Counted from the stretch's first letter, positions 27,001 through 30,690 are shown. The stretch: DNA of 64,000 nt from CAZAYY01 sp964489525 (GCA_964489525.1 CAZAYY010000016.1:35493-99492), one strand, 5' to 3'. Made by a program: numbers and translations. The notes: a model not told the origin generated them from the letters alone.

Positions 27001-30000
27001 TTGAACCCGTTCCAATCGAACTCCCATCCGCAAACACAAATGCATCGTTGTTATTTCCACCGTTCAAGTTCGGGTTGCCAAATGGAACATTAATATTGAA
27101 GTCATCGTCACCATCGTCTCCGTTAACCGTAACGGAAATTAATGGGCTAAACAGGGGGTCAACCCCGTCCAAATTGATCGTGTCGCTGCCCGTCCCAGCA
27201 TTAATGGTTAAGGAATTGGTCGGGTTGGCAAAGGTAACCGATTCCGCCAGGGAAGAGTCAATATAGGTAACTCCAGCCACTAAACCAGCATCATCCGACA
27301 GGGTGATGGTTTCCGCGCCGCCGTTGAACGTAAAGACGCGGTCGGTCACGCTCAGGTTGTCGGTAATCGGCTCCAGGCCGGTGTAGGTAATCGTGCCATC
27401 GGGGGTGGTGACCGAGCCATCGCTGGCATTGGTAAAGGTATGGGTCACCGTGCCAAACGTGCCGCCCTGCAGCACCAGGCTGTCACCCGGCGTGCTGGAC
27501 TGCGTGCCGCCGTTCCAGGCCACGCCGCCCGCCGGAATCGGGTCACCGCCGCTGAAGTCCACAGTCAGGGTGTCGTTGCCGCCCGCGCCGTTGATATCAA
27601 CCGAAGTCACCGCAGCAAACGGCACACTGATCACTGCCGGACCAGCACAGCCCGGCGTGCGCAGTTCCAGGTTCGCACCATTGCGAATCAGGCAGAGGGC
27701 TTCATCCGTGCCATCGCCGGTGTAGGGGAAGTTGAGGTCTTCAAAGTCAAAGGTGGTTGTACCGGCAGCGGTGCCAATCACAAGAGCATCAACATTACCG
27801 CTGAAAGCGCCCCAACCACTTCCCGCTTTGAAAACGATCTGACCCAGCGTGGGATGAATCCGAATATCAGGCCAGTAGGTAAGAACCTGCGTCCATGTAC
27901 AAGGAGCACTCTGGGTACAAGCCGTAATTGGGTTATAACCTGTATCATTGAAGAGTGCAGTACCTACTCCCGCGTTTGTCAAGCTAGACCACCACAGGCC
28001 GTTTCCGCTGTCAATTGCATCCCAGGTTTCCCAGATTGTATCCAGGGGGGCAGAACCTTGCAAATATGGCTCATAAACCAACCGGGACTGCCAACCGGTG
28101 GTTGTATCTGTCGGGTCATAATCAACGGCAAAACCCAGGGGGAGAGCCCAAGCAGGATTCGCCCGGCTGACCTGGTAAGTACTGTAACCAAGGGAGGTAA
28201 TATCACTTAATGGGGTTCCATTATAATAACTTCCGGTAATCAGTACGTATCCCTGGGCTGCAGTAGAAATCTGAATATTCGCGCTTCCCACACCAAGTGG
28301 TGGGGTTGCAGGACCGGTTACTAATGCGCCTGAACCACCTGGGGTGTTTTCAGACAAAAATCCCCAATTGTTTAAATCATTATTACTCACCACCACGGTG
28401 GTGTTGGCCGGGCAGGGAGAAGCGCCAAAGTTCGAGAATGGGAGGGCATCTACATCTGCGCTGATGGCATCCCCGGAGCCTGGGGGATTGGGACCATCCG
28501 GCGCACCCCACCAGTTCAGTTCGGCGTTCATCGAAACCCCGGTGGTATTGTTGACACCAAAAGCGGTGTTGCCATACAAACAGCTATCGGTCATACTGGC
28601 TGTAGCGCCAGTTTCCATATAAACTCCGGTTGTATTATCATGAATCAAGTTTGTAGCAAGGGTTGCGCTGGCTGAACCTGATACAGAAATGCCCCGATCG
28701 TACCCCGTAAACGTGTTGGCATTCGCCACCGTTCCATCACCCACTGTAACCGTCGCTCCGGAAATCGCGTTTAAGCCAATCCCAAAAGGAGACCCAGCAT
28801 TCTGGTCTAAGGTGTTTGCGCGAAGGGTTGCTTTTCCATTATCCTGCACAAACATCGCAAACGAGTTGTTTTCAAAAGAGTTACCAGTTACCACAATTGG
28901 CTGATGTGCAGCATAATTTTGAGGATAAGGGGAGCCAATTGTCCCCAACCATAAAAACCCATAATAAGAGCCGTCTACCGAGTTACCAGAATACAGGCTG
29001 GTGGTCGAAAGGGTCGAATGAGTGGTTAAAAGAAAAGCACGCTGCTTGTTCAAAGCCGGGTTGTTTCCCGGATCGTCATTGGTAAACGTATTGTTGGAGA
29101 TTGTTATATTGCTGCCATGGGCATGGCCATTTTCCCAAATTCCAACGACACCTTCCGGGTCAGCAGATTGTGCATTTAAAACCCGAATGGTATTTCCGGT
29201 AATTGAGAGCCCGTTATAGACTGTCCCACCACTGGTGTTGCTTTGCATACCCACTGTGGTCGCACCTTCCCCAATACCCGTATTGCTTAAGCCATTTCCG
29301 GGTATCCTGATTTCATTGTTCGAAATCGTCTGGTTGGATCCAAACGCATAATGAATCCCGATATTCTGACCCGTTTCACCGGGAAGGGTGGAGGAAATTG
29401 TATCGGCTGGCATGATAAACAAATTATTATCAATCGTTGTACCATTATACTGAGTGGAAACAGGGCCACCACCACAACAATACATAAAAATTCCAACTTC
29501 AAATCCCTCAATAATCAGGTTAGAAATCGTCCAATTCTGGTAAGTATCATTCCCGTAAAAAACGAGGAACATTTCATAATAATAATCAGACCATTCCGTC
29601 CACCACAAATTAGTTTCTCCAGGACCAATAATTCTGGCATCACCTAAATTATTGGCTGTCAGGGTTACGCCATCCAATCCTGGAGGAACAACAATTGAGT
29701 AACCCCAACCGCCATTTTTCCAGCTATCCAGGGCAAAAGGCTCAGTCCAGTCGAAGTCACCCTCAAGCGTAATGGTATCGTTATCCGCTGCACTCTGGAT
29801 CGCGTTATTAATTCGGGTGTAATCATTATCTAAAGCCGTAGGGGTGCCTCCAGTCACATTAAATGCCTGAACAAGCACAGAGGCCCTGGATGCTCGAATA
29901 CCATCCTCGCTCCTTGTGCTGGTATTGATCCGGTCCAACATTTCTTGGGTTGGCGCCAAATCGGTGGCAAGGTCAATTGCCCAATCATCGCCTGAACTGG

Positions 30001-30166
30001 ATAGGGGTGCTGCCAGGTAAATGTCCGATAAGGTCTGCCCAGACATAATCTTTGCAGCAGGCACACCATCCTGCGCAAAAGCTGTGGCCGGCGCAGCCGC
30101 AACCAGCAGCAGCGCAACCAGGGTTAAGAGAACAATCAATTTGGTGAGGGAAGTTTTGGGACTCAT
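1..30166 (-). CDS. Giant secreted DUF11-repeat protein (beta-helix head plus about 62 or more DUF11 modules), 3' end outside window
   Basis: One frame stays open from the ATG at 30166 to the left edge, at least 10,055 codons. I translated it directly from the start to about 22.7 kb, at the left end, and at spot checks between. Residues 1-31 are a Sec signal peptide (hydrophobic core LIVLLTLVALLLVAAA, likely cut after AFAQ). Residues about 90-595 have the NxI/NxF ladders of a right-handed beta helix. About 595-820 look like a jelly-roll. About 820-1800 are Asp/Gly-rich repeats (GGNDT, GGDGDD) resembling Ca-binding RTX-type sequence. From about 1815 onward come DUF11/CARDB-like modules, each with a NNGPS-type motif and usually two cysteines. 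A strong AAAGGAG lies 6 nt before the start. A surface or sheath-like adhesive fibre is an inference. The anchoring C-terminus is not visible, so surface attachment cannot be judged. The frame also continues upstream to 30583. Confidence 0.93.
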   Translation of the reverse strand, partial: MSPKTSLTKLIVLLTLVALLLVAAAPATAFAQDGVPAAKIMSGQTLSDIYLAAPLSSSGDDWAIDLATDLAPTQEMLDRINTSTRSEDGIRASRASVLVQAFNVTGGTPTALDNDYTRINNAIQSAADNDTITLEGDFDWTEPFALDSWKNGGWGYSIVVPPGLDGVTLTANNLGDARIIGPGETNLWWTEWSDYYYEMFLVFYGNDTYQNWTISNLIIEGFEVGIFMYCCGGGPVSTQYNGTTIDNNLFIMPADTISSTLPGETGQNIGIHYAFGSNQTISNNEIRIPGNGLSNTGIGEGATTVGMQSNTSGGTVYNGLSITGNTIRVLNAQSADPEGVVGIWENGHAHGSNITISNNTFTNDDPGNNPALNKQRAFLLTTHSTLSTTSLYSGNSVDGSYYGFLWLGTIGSPYPQNYAAHQPIVVTGNSFENNSFAMFVQDNGKATLRANTLDQNAGSPFGIGLNAISGATVTVGDGTVANANTFTGYDRGISVSGSASATLATNLIHDNTTGVYMETGATASMTDSCLYGNTAFGVNNTTGVSMNAELNWWGAPDGPNPPGSGDAISADVDALPFSNFGASPCPANTTVVVSNNDLNNWGFLSENTPGGSGALVTGPATPPLGVGSANIQISTAAQGYVLITGSYYNGTPLSDITSLGYSTYQVSRANPAWALPLGFAVDYDPTDTTTGWQSRLVYEPYLQGSAPLDTIWETWDAIDSGNGLWWSSLTNAGVGTALFNDTGYNPITACTQSAPCTWTQVLTYWPDIRIHPTLGQIVFKAGSGWGAFSGNVDALVIGTAAGTTTFDFEDLNFPYTGDGTDEALCLIRNGANLELRTPGCAGPAVISVPFAAVTSVDINGAGGNDTLTVDFSGGDPIPAGGVAWNGGTQSSTPGDSLVLQGGTFGTVTHTFTNASDGSVTTPDGTITYTGLEPITDNLSVTDRVFTFNGGAETITLSDDAGLVAGVTYIDSSLAESVTFANPTNSLTINAGTGSDTINLDGVDPLFSPLISVTVNGDDGDDDFNINVPFGNPNLNGGNNNDAFVFADGSSIGTGSIDGGGGSDTIYGTNNADSFTINGVNAGVLTGLMTGFTNVEGLVGRGGNDTFTFTNTGSLGGAIVGVNGIDTVVGDDDGNEFLITGSDAGSLTGKTGIGFVNIDNLTGGTASDTFTFSGGTLSGNIDGLAGMDTLNGDNVTNTWIFTGPGGAGTVTGLGGTFTNLETFNGGTAADYFYVTGGNTTRDLDGLGTATLGITGGSSSDFLYFEDSLDADGANVYTFSSAQLARADGVNTLTVNFAGVETVELVGSTGADVINVSSTAGTSYISGCSAGDTFNITGSSLAGSVDFTGAVRFIGGVSIPGTRATPFAFPSCQPDGADSFVLNVTADITTSALSFRGDNGLDTLTINDSAVIARNILFDYYPFTPNNVSRACCTFSQFRANGAFTGRVGTISTETIVFNGDGSNNDTLSLTDNVDGNTVIVAPQSSSSITTTMLNATYAQPAAPVVTFTGLGGLGSVNGGDGADVLRFDFANYSGIPGTSVTVNGGAPTTSPGDSLELLNGTFGLATFNYDDVDPSAGNVVLDAFTFNYTGLEPILANFGSVSDIIFNLPDGSGDTVTVQDNAGAGLSEIFSLAGDFEFTTFSNPTTSLTINDDPGDDKNLIVNALDLGFTTANFTFNAGDGNDTVTTTANTGAGTFTYNGGDGDDVFNADNSAVGTGDTYNMTVDSLVGGPYNTGTLYYYSFETFNFDLGAGDDVLYMQASPDTTYYLDGMDNYDELYADAQDNFATFLPWSFGVINVNTMQPIYHENFEFIDVLNVIGDLQVTKTVSPDPVIAGGILQYFITVTNSNFYGNSDADDVVITDTLPITLTYMNSSSECSFTAPNLVVCVAGAMPYGTSKSFSFMASVPSDAVYADAFGNANGYIVLENVVTLTSTSTILDDDFFPENNTYTLTHVVEESADLRIEKFSKPDTTVLAGETFTYTIYVDNLGPSWARTVVITDNIVSSGSFTYGGCASSANVNSCTESGGVITALLDGLPPLGEGISRATLVITVTATSAQDVNNYVRVYAASEDPDLTNNFSSDFITVMAAADLSVTKEATPTVVLAGETLLYTVTVTNNGPSTAENVYLTDFLPAGVAVQSVTPASCVLANPVECELGSLASGASVEVLITVLVNPNVPVLTELFNSATAYADTFELDMANNVANTAVIVDAEAILYVNKDDLGVGAVAGQEFEYVFTVTNDGPSAARGVFFNDVLPAGFGYRSAYSNPPGVDCQPAAGGAYCYFGDIAVDQDITVYMTVFVDQNTGAGTVTNNVTWDAVLGDFSDPGNDTSEDTDVTRVANLQVSKTSTPQKVVAGEQVKYTITGTNNGPSIATNLVFTDTLPAGLTYEVDNGGCSVLGQVVTCDVASLGAGESVSFDIWALVGASTPQNVSVDNTVELSATEASSIATGAAPTFILGSADLAVTKVSAVSEVAAGQAFTYTIFVDNYGPSAAFNVVVSDTILSSGAFSINGCTVTLPSGTSIAGGTCPDHTFDVLAPLGRIRIDLGLVATEAISVNNLVSVLSSTADPDLGNNYADAFISVTGVADLDLDKSASLLLVPGTPDFYQITYVLTATNGGPSTAQNVVVVDTLPAGVTVTSLPAACTTYTQPAGVQVVICALGALAPAASQSLTIVTVVDSAIYNVGLTNQAVVSSQTFDDDNSNNAASASVTVAQATELLVVKTNSTFATAGTQTSYAILLTNNGPSDLHNLTMVDAFTAGGQYMDLASATIVGYPNPECAQGVATFIVTCDLGNLAAGDSMIVVLTFDVDPATPVTVVSNSLGFFTHSLFNPVIAAGSITTSDLGIIRSGDLEVTKTSTPEKVVAGEQVKYTITVTNNGPSLANSIVLDDFMSSELTLELVTAAGCSPLGPSTFLCSIPDLAPGQSYSFNAWALVDPATPVGTILTNTVSVGYDSGSIGDPDTNNNEATAETYVLGSADLVITKLSLPSDVVQAGQPFTYRVVVDNYGPSTAYNVSVLDNLLSTVSFSAGPTCVDDVTAAPGAVVTLAGCPSFTIDELDPNERVIVDITFTSDDAGQVLNQVQVTSNTADPDTSNNAAADFISITAVADLSISKSVSAAPYLAGGLVTYTLNYANAGPSAADGVVVADTLPAVAIVQSASPACSTFTQAAGNQVVICPVGDLAAGASGSFTVTVLLDQFIPDSTEIWNQVSISANTFDSDLSDNLADISIPVTTSANLRILKSAIDNTIGTPWLAGTTQVFEYFIRNIGPSAAYDVALVDALNPNYTFVRASVQLINEEIRPLDCFVTNLNTLYCYFGSLPVSEVISPFASYHWVQVEVFIDPAMPAGNFPNTVSVESIIPDPDLANNTATIDVYHASQAVVEVSKTSVPQKVNAGEQVKYEITVTNNGPSDAADVILTDVLPAGFTFEVWDGPCLTATGCNLGTLAAGESRTFNLWALIDAAQAQNLNVTNAVTVTWTDSSAGDNLATDTALTFVEGSADLVITKLSLPSDVVQAGQPYTYRVVVDNFGPSTAYNVSVADNLIWTVGFSAGPTCFDNTTDAPGAVVTLAGCPSFTIDELDPNERVIVDITFTSDDAGQVLNLVQVTSDTFDPNTSNNAAADFISITAVADLAVTKQASVPFVQAGTIMSYTITVTNTGPSAAQNVVVVDTLPTGTTMWIMSSDCTTFTGSQVMTCNLGNMTAGEVLTRTIYVNVADWVPDGTRLNNEVVVTSDTFDDDMSNNADREPTPVEALSVLYVEKFTLQSPVTAGTTVEYYIYIQNTGPSVARNVFFYDYIPDGFTLVEYEITNYGNTDSGYCTTDGNYQSVDCHLGDLEVGASHDVYLTFLVDPALPAGPYTNYVDINASSPLGFTPNSDFPETVQVVVDADLSVTKTSTPQKVVAGEQVKYTITATNNGPSNALTVVVTDTLPVEMTYEVNSLDSGVCLETAGEVVCTLGNLAVGESVTYDIWALVAFSTTQDINLTNLVEVSSVTTDTNTTNNTFTALTYILGEADLRIEKFSMPENAVNAGDTFTYTIYIDNAGPSAAFNVVLDDDILSSGAVSIVGCTAVPTEDGGSCPTSLQWNLLLPGDRIIVTVELEALETTEVNNVVKVDADTFDPNMSNNYDNDWISITAVADLEVNKVAADVQVIAGTTMQYTVTVTNNGPSAAQNVVVVDDLPAGVSVTLADVTTTGGTCVVETDGDIACNLGDMADGDTITITYDVDVDPSLPRLANLFNSASVSSATLDLNNANNAADALVVVEVESGLFIEKDDNGQPAVAGETYDYVFRVTNNGPSTAFGVSLVDVLPAGMSYVSVSSLPAGVTCFESAPFGEVTCEIGTIAVGAVVEFYMTVALDPAMAAGLYTNQIVSNAGGTADPSSDLDESTDVERVANLALSKDSIPDKVVAGEQVKYSLTVTNNGPSTATAVVLTDTLPAGLTYEVNTAGCVNTLQEVVCTIGTMGVGETFSVDIWALLDYNLTQNVEVTNSAVVSGTETGAYAEAEADTYVLGSADLSVVKLSLPETTVAAGETFTYTIVVDNAGPSTAYGIVISDTILSTGTFTSGPTCVADLAGAPGTLADTSNCGQMTLDELDPGERVYINVTLVANEAMEVLNTVRVGSTTSDPDYSNNMAEDFISVFAVADLSIVKTVTLGPVLAGTPMLYTLTIENANISTAEGVVVVDTLPAGVSVIGLGFPVGSFCTTFTQAAGNQVVTCNLGDMLPGAVEVIDIAVEVESWIPAGTLLWNQATVTSGTFDPDNSDNLAIAAKFIGRLSNIAVLKTDVFSTDPATAGETVTYWVQITNNGPSDVWDLEFDDVFGSGGQYVTLIDVYSNFDELSADCAQTFGAVRCDIGQLAAGETIQVYLTFAIDPSAPAGAAVLSNNLFFYAQSPIAVGGDLSETTDIIRQAVVEATKTSVPQKVNAGEQVMYEITVTNNGPSDAADVTLLDVLPFGFTFEVWDGPCLTANLCNLGTLAAGESVTYRLWALIASDRPQNGSVTNFLFVNWTDSSAGDNNVVAEADTYILGEADLRVAKFSMPESAVNAGNTFTYTIYVDNAGPSAAWNVTLDDDILSSGALTIVSCVVTTGQANVGTCPNLTFVNPLLPGERIVIELELQANETTEVNNVVKVDSATFDPDMSNNYANDWITITAVADLTIAKTVTTAGPYYAGNTFNYRLTVDNLGPSTAENVVVVDTLPAGVWVTSITASAGTCTTFTQAAGNQVVTCNLGEVEPADPAITIDILVDTAPAIFNGSVVNNQVVVSSDTLDLTNNNNIARTQTTISATSAINIVNFIDSVDPVVAGETVTYWIHVQNNGPSLARNVRFENDFSLTASGQYLTLVSATSPAFDNLYCFEGAMPLSVRCNIGDLEAGRQGSVYLTFLVAPAAPAGGTLSYDLDFYADSPITLSGDETETTAIIRQAVVTINKTATPDKVVAGEQVKYTITVTNEGPSDAATVTVFDTLDADLMYEIDTAGCGYGALSGAGCAFGTLAAGESFSFDLWALVLNDTVQGSTVPNTATVTWVDSSNPNSASEEADIYILGEADLRVAKFSMPESAVNAGDTFTYTIYVDNAGPSAAFNVALDDDILSNGALTLLSCVVTTGQANVGTCPNLTFTDPLLPGERIVIELELEADEATEVNNVVKVDSATFDPDMSNNYTNDWITVTAVADLEVTKQAADSMVLAGTTMLYTVTVTNNGPSTAQNVVVVDDLPAGVSVNAADVSTTGGTCVVETWGDITCNLGDLADGASVTITYEVNVDAGLSLGANLFNTARVSSDTLDLFNNNNIADALVVVDVSSDLYTQKEDSADPVVAGTEFEYYFRVQNDGPSVARNVTLGDVLPAGLTYVAHQIGGDTNAYCVANDTFDEFECFLGDLAVGQVVEIYLTVFVDPATAYGTISNFADWSASTPFNLFDDQDEDTLITVDSDLAVTKTSSPQKVVAGAQVKYTISVTNNGPSDALGVVVTDTLPVEMAYETNSLDAGACMAMGSEVVCNLGDLAVGESVTYDIWALVAFSTTQETNLENVVEVSSVTTDTNTTNNTFTALTYILGSADLRVFKVSTPQTEVQAGEIFTYTIFVDNLGVSTAWNVVLTDTILSSGEWDLVGCTFVELPSNPYGAFVSCTTVPDDFGNVLQAAISRIDPLSFGSTGRYAVEVTLRALEAQEITNYVRVASDTFDPNMDNNFAEDFISVFAASDLSVTKSDDPDPVEAGETLTYTIVVENVGFSIGQEVMLYDNLPAEVSLLGYSIADSFGFGYGDVCVAGTPGDPSDPFTCSFGQMPVNSTITVTLSVLVHDNVPDGTVMFNDAWVDQAIFDPDLSNNYVTEDTTVAGLSILHVEKFTFQSPVTAGTTIEYYIYVENTGPSIARDVLVVDRIPAGFTLVDYEINQAPNAYCVTDGNFTTVDCTMGDLAVGAWWDIYLTFMVDPGLPAGFYDNLVDIYALSPLSFTATSDFTETVEVVLDADLSVTKTASPDPVIAGTDIEYFITVTNNGPSNAADVVITDTLPISFTAQVVDSACTIVDPSTVTCDAGDLAVGESATFRILAEVDAAAIRFDDNGTATFSNTVVAASPTPDSDLTNNTFVLNSAVKDSADLRIYKVSKPDTSVMAGEFFTYTIIVENMGPSWARNVMLRDQILSNEAFVVDSVILDPLLSDSYTVISNTVTGRALEFYLLEPLAVQDTVHTGRWVIQVVLYALEETDVNNLVDVFTGEDGTPDPDMENNRATDFINVFAAADLYLTKSSSPDPVVAGEMLTYTLTMRNLGPSTAENAMIVDNLPAEVDLISVAGSQNAQCTAGTPGDPSDPTTCSFGTILPFASVTMTITVWVHPDAVDISDSAQDWILNDARGFSDTFDPDLRNNYAHNSTTVNSSADIAVIKIAQGPFPWVAGEYRTYIFDIYNYGPSTARSVALWDYLPAGVEFVAAYMGIENKAGGVELPCVVTSGNLLECRIGDLDPTLGFQVTTPTVFVDVFIRSDVADNTVLTNTASIESDDPDPDYFNNMDEVSELVVRRTDLAVTKVGVPDPAIAGLNLLYTINVVNNGPSDAASVVVTDTLSPDVDYLFDDAACDITGLPVVVCDFGSLAVGESFSFDILTKVLSDTVFGDPDNDGTVTIANLVEVDSPETDPVAANDTFTDYTAVQDLADLRITKYVMPEGTVDAGQTFTYTIFVDNLGPSVARNVIIYDTLLASANYELVSCAFSFVSAGASVVQSDCNSGPIVTVPQGVQPGTYLVDRLNVLDTNNYNRLTMTFVLVSLVENDLRNTTEVTADTPDPDTSNNVSDVALSVIPVADLRVTKTAVGEEQQVNQAGLMFNSAISGQVFPTAPNYFSSLRVTAGRRIGYTMSVTNFGPSPAENVVLTDRLPDGVTLYPGSLTAPAGVNCTLGTPGMPLDKIACGIGTLAVGESATVTFQVIVGAHIPAGTVLVNDAFTYSDTMDPENGNNYANTLTTVLNAADLSVTKTATGQVVTGHDAILDQPLVEDVANEVTAGMVLRYEVVVDNLGPSYARNVTIADVVSTTPLPGPMTFLYAEGATCTPSEVSMGAYDCSLGMLEAGARTTFSMYFLVNPNVPAGTDLENTATALSGSSNTSLPGTPTFTGAVQPLTWDPFLSNNGATAIATVSSVADVGVVKTASDVTPVAGTEMYYEITVTNYGPSAARDVVVADTLPAEMIYKLDTLGCGEATLASGCALGTLQPGESVTFKVYVTVRPDVLPGTIVDNTAAVDTSADDYNNANDAFTREVRVETETDLRIVKFGKPDGDVRAGDILTYTIIVDNFGPSYGHEVALVDLIQSSGNFDLIDINSDREAFCVSVPYSGQGGSNLVGPNPWPIVTAPPAFGVLPPTGVENISERLEVNCTLTGDLETLEADGPATNSGRWILTIRVRAEEPQDINNIAHVTGFDYDPDIYNNLAIVTHEITAVSDLVVTKTAIGEVQEVGAEGQIFDITNLGQPFPTGNYTTSLTSVTAGRRIAYELVVTNDGPSTAENVVLYDRLPAGVTIIPGTLEIWYMDNLLEGCVTGTPGDIADRLTCGIGTMLPGTSAYIYFQVLVNPALPAGAVLENDAFVASDNFDDDNSSNYAYTQTTVETWADMSLVKRSFGRNVVGYQDNRFLYEDIEDSVTAGLLVRYEVTVQNNGPSDAQNVQVYEDMPDLNDVVIVDIEGATCVPGAVNNNDLVCSVGSIPAGGRVTFNIYLINDQSHQGGFIPDPNDDDLATSLDNEATVLAGPATPPSQPPAVSNDPPFLPVTNDPYPDNNTDDSFTGVNRHADMAVVKTASTLTPVAGNQMVFNIAVSNNGPSLATRVTVRDILPAGMTYLFDTQGCGLAALSSVNGCALPSLSPGDSISFQVYVHVNADVYPGSLLTNQVFVNALETDYRTDNDSDSVTVRVQTVADLRIVKFGKPDGDVRAGDFLTYTLFIDNLGPSFAHNVVITDELVSDGVFDLVSINPDINGNRPTATCTPVAPVLNINQRLTITCELGADLDVFGPSEFDDPGAGRWVVEIVITAKEPQDVNNTAAVSSIDFDPDKSNNLARVAHEITAVADLEILKADSADPVVAGMQYTYFFTVTNYGPSEAENVVAMDSLPLGLELISIDIDPAVGNCTTVQYADSNLSILCNLGTLASGASESWSITVLASESLPENVTLFNQAIVYSDQFDDNNANNVAYEDTVIGVFSELDVTKLDSPDPVAAGEIVEYYFNVANTGPSVARNVHFYDYLPAGLTLVEFVFGDAPFGSSPYCLQNFTYGSVDCYLGDLEVGEYVEVFLRFLVDPNLPDGTILTDNTEWFADSPADFIGDKVEETTVINNSAVALTKVAWDASPVAGGDQSYTIVAHNTGSSTAFDVVLTDDIPAGTTFLYATDARCTLVSGDLVCDFGDMLPGAEVSFDLHLRIAPDFACGVGLTNAVSAAWDIDDVAGADRQSSTSTTTPVDCVADLRILKFGLPDGTVQAGERLTYTLIVDNIGPSFAHSVVITDELLSDGMFDLVSVEADLFGNRTNASCIPAAPLNGISGRLTITCELGEDLETFGPALGAGRWMVEIVVTAREQIDLTNVATVSSSDYDPDENNNQAVTANDFEAVVDLALTKSAPTAAQAGTSFSYELEVTNNGPSTAENVVVVDTLPLGLSLVSVTPSTGACAVVQPYTLNSVVQCNFGDLLPNESASFTIEVSVAANVPDGTILFNQAMAYSDNYDPDTSNNLANAATTVGVFSDLNVWKSADSATVVAGTLLEYAIGVYNNGPSMARNVYFYDSIPDGLTLVKVAYSGAEGAVSCVQPFTYGTVDCYFGDLGVNEWREVYLTFLVDADIPEGVDLTNSVVWYADSTADFGGDFEETVSVLNGSALVVTKLAHDASPVAGEDQTYTIMVQNTGASTAHAVMLTDQLPSGTSLLYVTDNRCVDLGGVIECDFGNLRPGEMVSFDLHLRISPMFTCSANLVNTALVAWDVTGDAVADRDASGSASTPVDCEADLRILKFGKPDNEVPAGEELTYTIIVDNLGPSAATLVEVADVLTSDGGFELVSVNADVLGNRAGAACSPNTPQSANERLSIDCAYAGVLEPGAGANGVGRWVIEIVVKATGAMDINNVATVSSAVLDPDTTNNLAFVAHTITASADLGITKTSTPRPVIAGQDVTYTIVVTNYGPSDAENVTVYDSLPDGIVVESVDVTGGAGSCALGNPVVCGLGTIPAGESRTITLVALVDPGYPDGAALQNSAYVGSETPDYNSANNYVTDFNTVTRSPVLYVEKTDFVDPVEAGAILEYALYVENLGPSALSNVRLTDQLPAGGYLTFLGYEVANGSANCFAVVTNNEVQCYFGELQSGEWREVYLRFQVSLETPNNTELINTAVWGADGTFTLEASSDTTETTLVLNPTKADLSVVKTATPSPVMAGQQLVYQITVTNNGPHSAFDVELVDMLPADATYVTNTGGCVYDNNLNELTCDLGDLLAGQTRLVEVRVLVAADAYVNGLGYLTNVAEVSSYINDPVPANNTSTVNTLVNESADLRVVKMSKPDDVVNAGETFTYTIFVDNFGPSYARNVAIRDEILSNGNFEVVAVILD
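13188..15081 (-). repeat. Near-identical D modules one super-unit apart (13188-13533 and 14736-15081)
   Basis: The two blocks, 1548 bp apart, match over about 345 bp at roughly 90% by eye, including long identical runs around the GPS motif and the following linker. A third, less similar copy lies at about 17790-18130. This points to recent duplication or gene conversion inside the giant gene. Confidence 0.75.
19305..21255 (-). repeat. Near-identical D modules one super-unit apart (about 19305-19690 and 20870-21255)
   Basis: These blocks, 1565 bp apart, are over 90% identical by eye for about 380 bp, with differences clustered in short patches. The patchy pattern fits gene conversion as well as simple duplication. 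Confidence 0.72.
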
Positions 30167-30234
30167 GGACGGCTCCTTTCGAGTCTGAAAATGGGACTTG
30201 GAAAACAATTGGGTTTGATTACGGGTGATTAAAG

Positions 30235-30263
30235 CCAAAAGCGCAGGTACGCTGCGCTTTTGG
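30235..30263. repeat. Perfect 12-bp inverted repeat in the giant-gene leader
   Basis: The arms CCAAAAGCGCAG and CTGCGCTTTTGG enclose the 5-nt loop GTACG. The hairpin lies about 70 bp upstream of the giant-gene start, so it would form in that gene's mRNA leader. There is no U-run after it on the minus strand, so an intrinsic terminator is unlikely. An operator or mRNA-stabilising hairpin is possible. Confidence 0.7.
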
Positions 30264-30690
30264 GGAGAAATGGTCGGTGTTGGGTTAGCAAGGACAACCA
30301 CTGCGGCAGTGGACACTACAGCGGTCGCAGTGTTGGCCACAGTCGTGGCAGTGGGATTAACGGAAACAGCCTGCGCTCGTTTGGGGTGATTGCAGGAACA
30401 GACAGGGGGTATGGACTGCGAGCCACGCTGCGCAGATTGTGACGCTGGTTCGTTCAAATAACGTACTCCTTCAACAAGAAAGCCATCGTGTACCAGGCGC
30501 TGCACCTCACCAGACATCAAAAAATCAGCACGGTCCACTCCCATTTTCGATGCAGTGGTTGTGTCTGGTTTGGTGTGACTCATTTATAAGAACTGGAGAA
30601 AACCCTTCTCCTAATCAACACCCCATCATTTATAGGATATATCAATGCTTTGTATAAACAAAAACGTTAAGGGTGTCTGATATGCTTTTC

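Noticed and set aside
30260..30442. Plus-strand 60-codon frame in the giant-gene leader
   Set aside because: Low-complexity Gly/Ser/Arg composition, no ribosome binding site, overlaps the hairpin.
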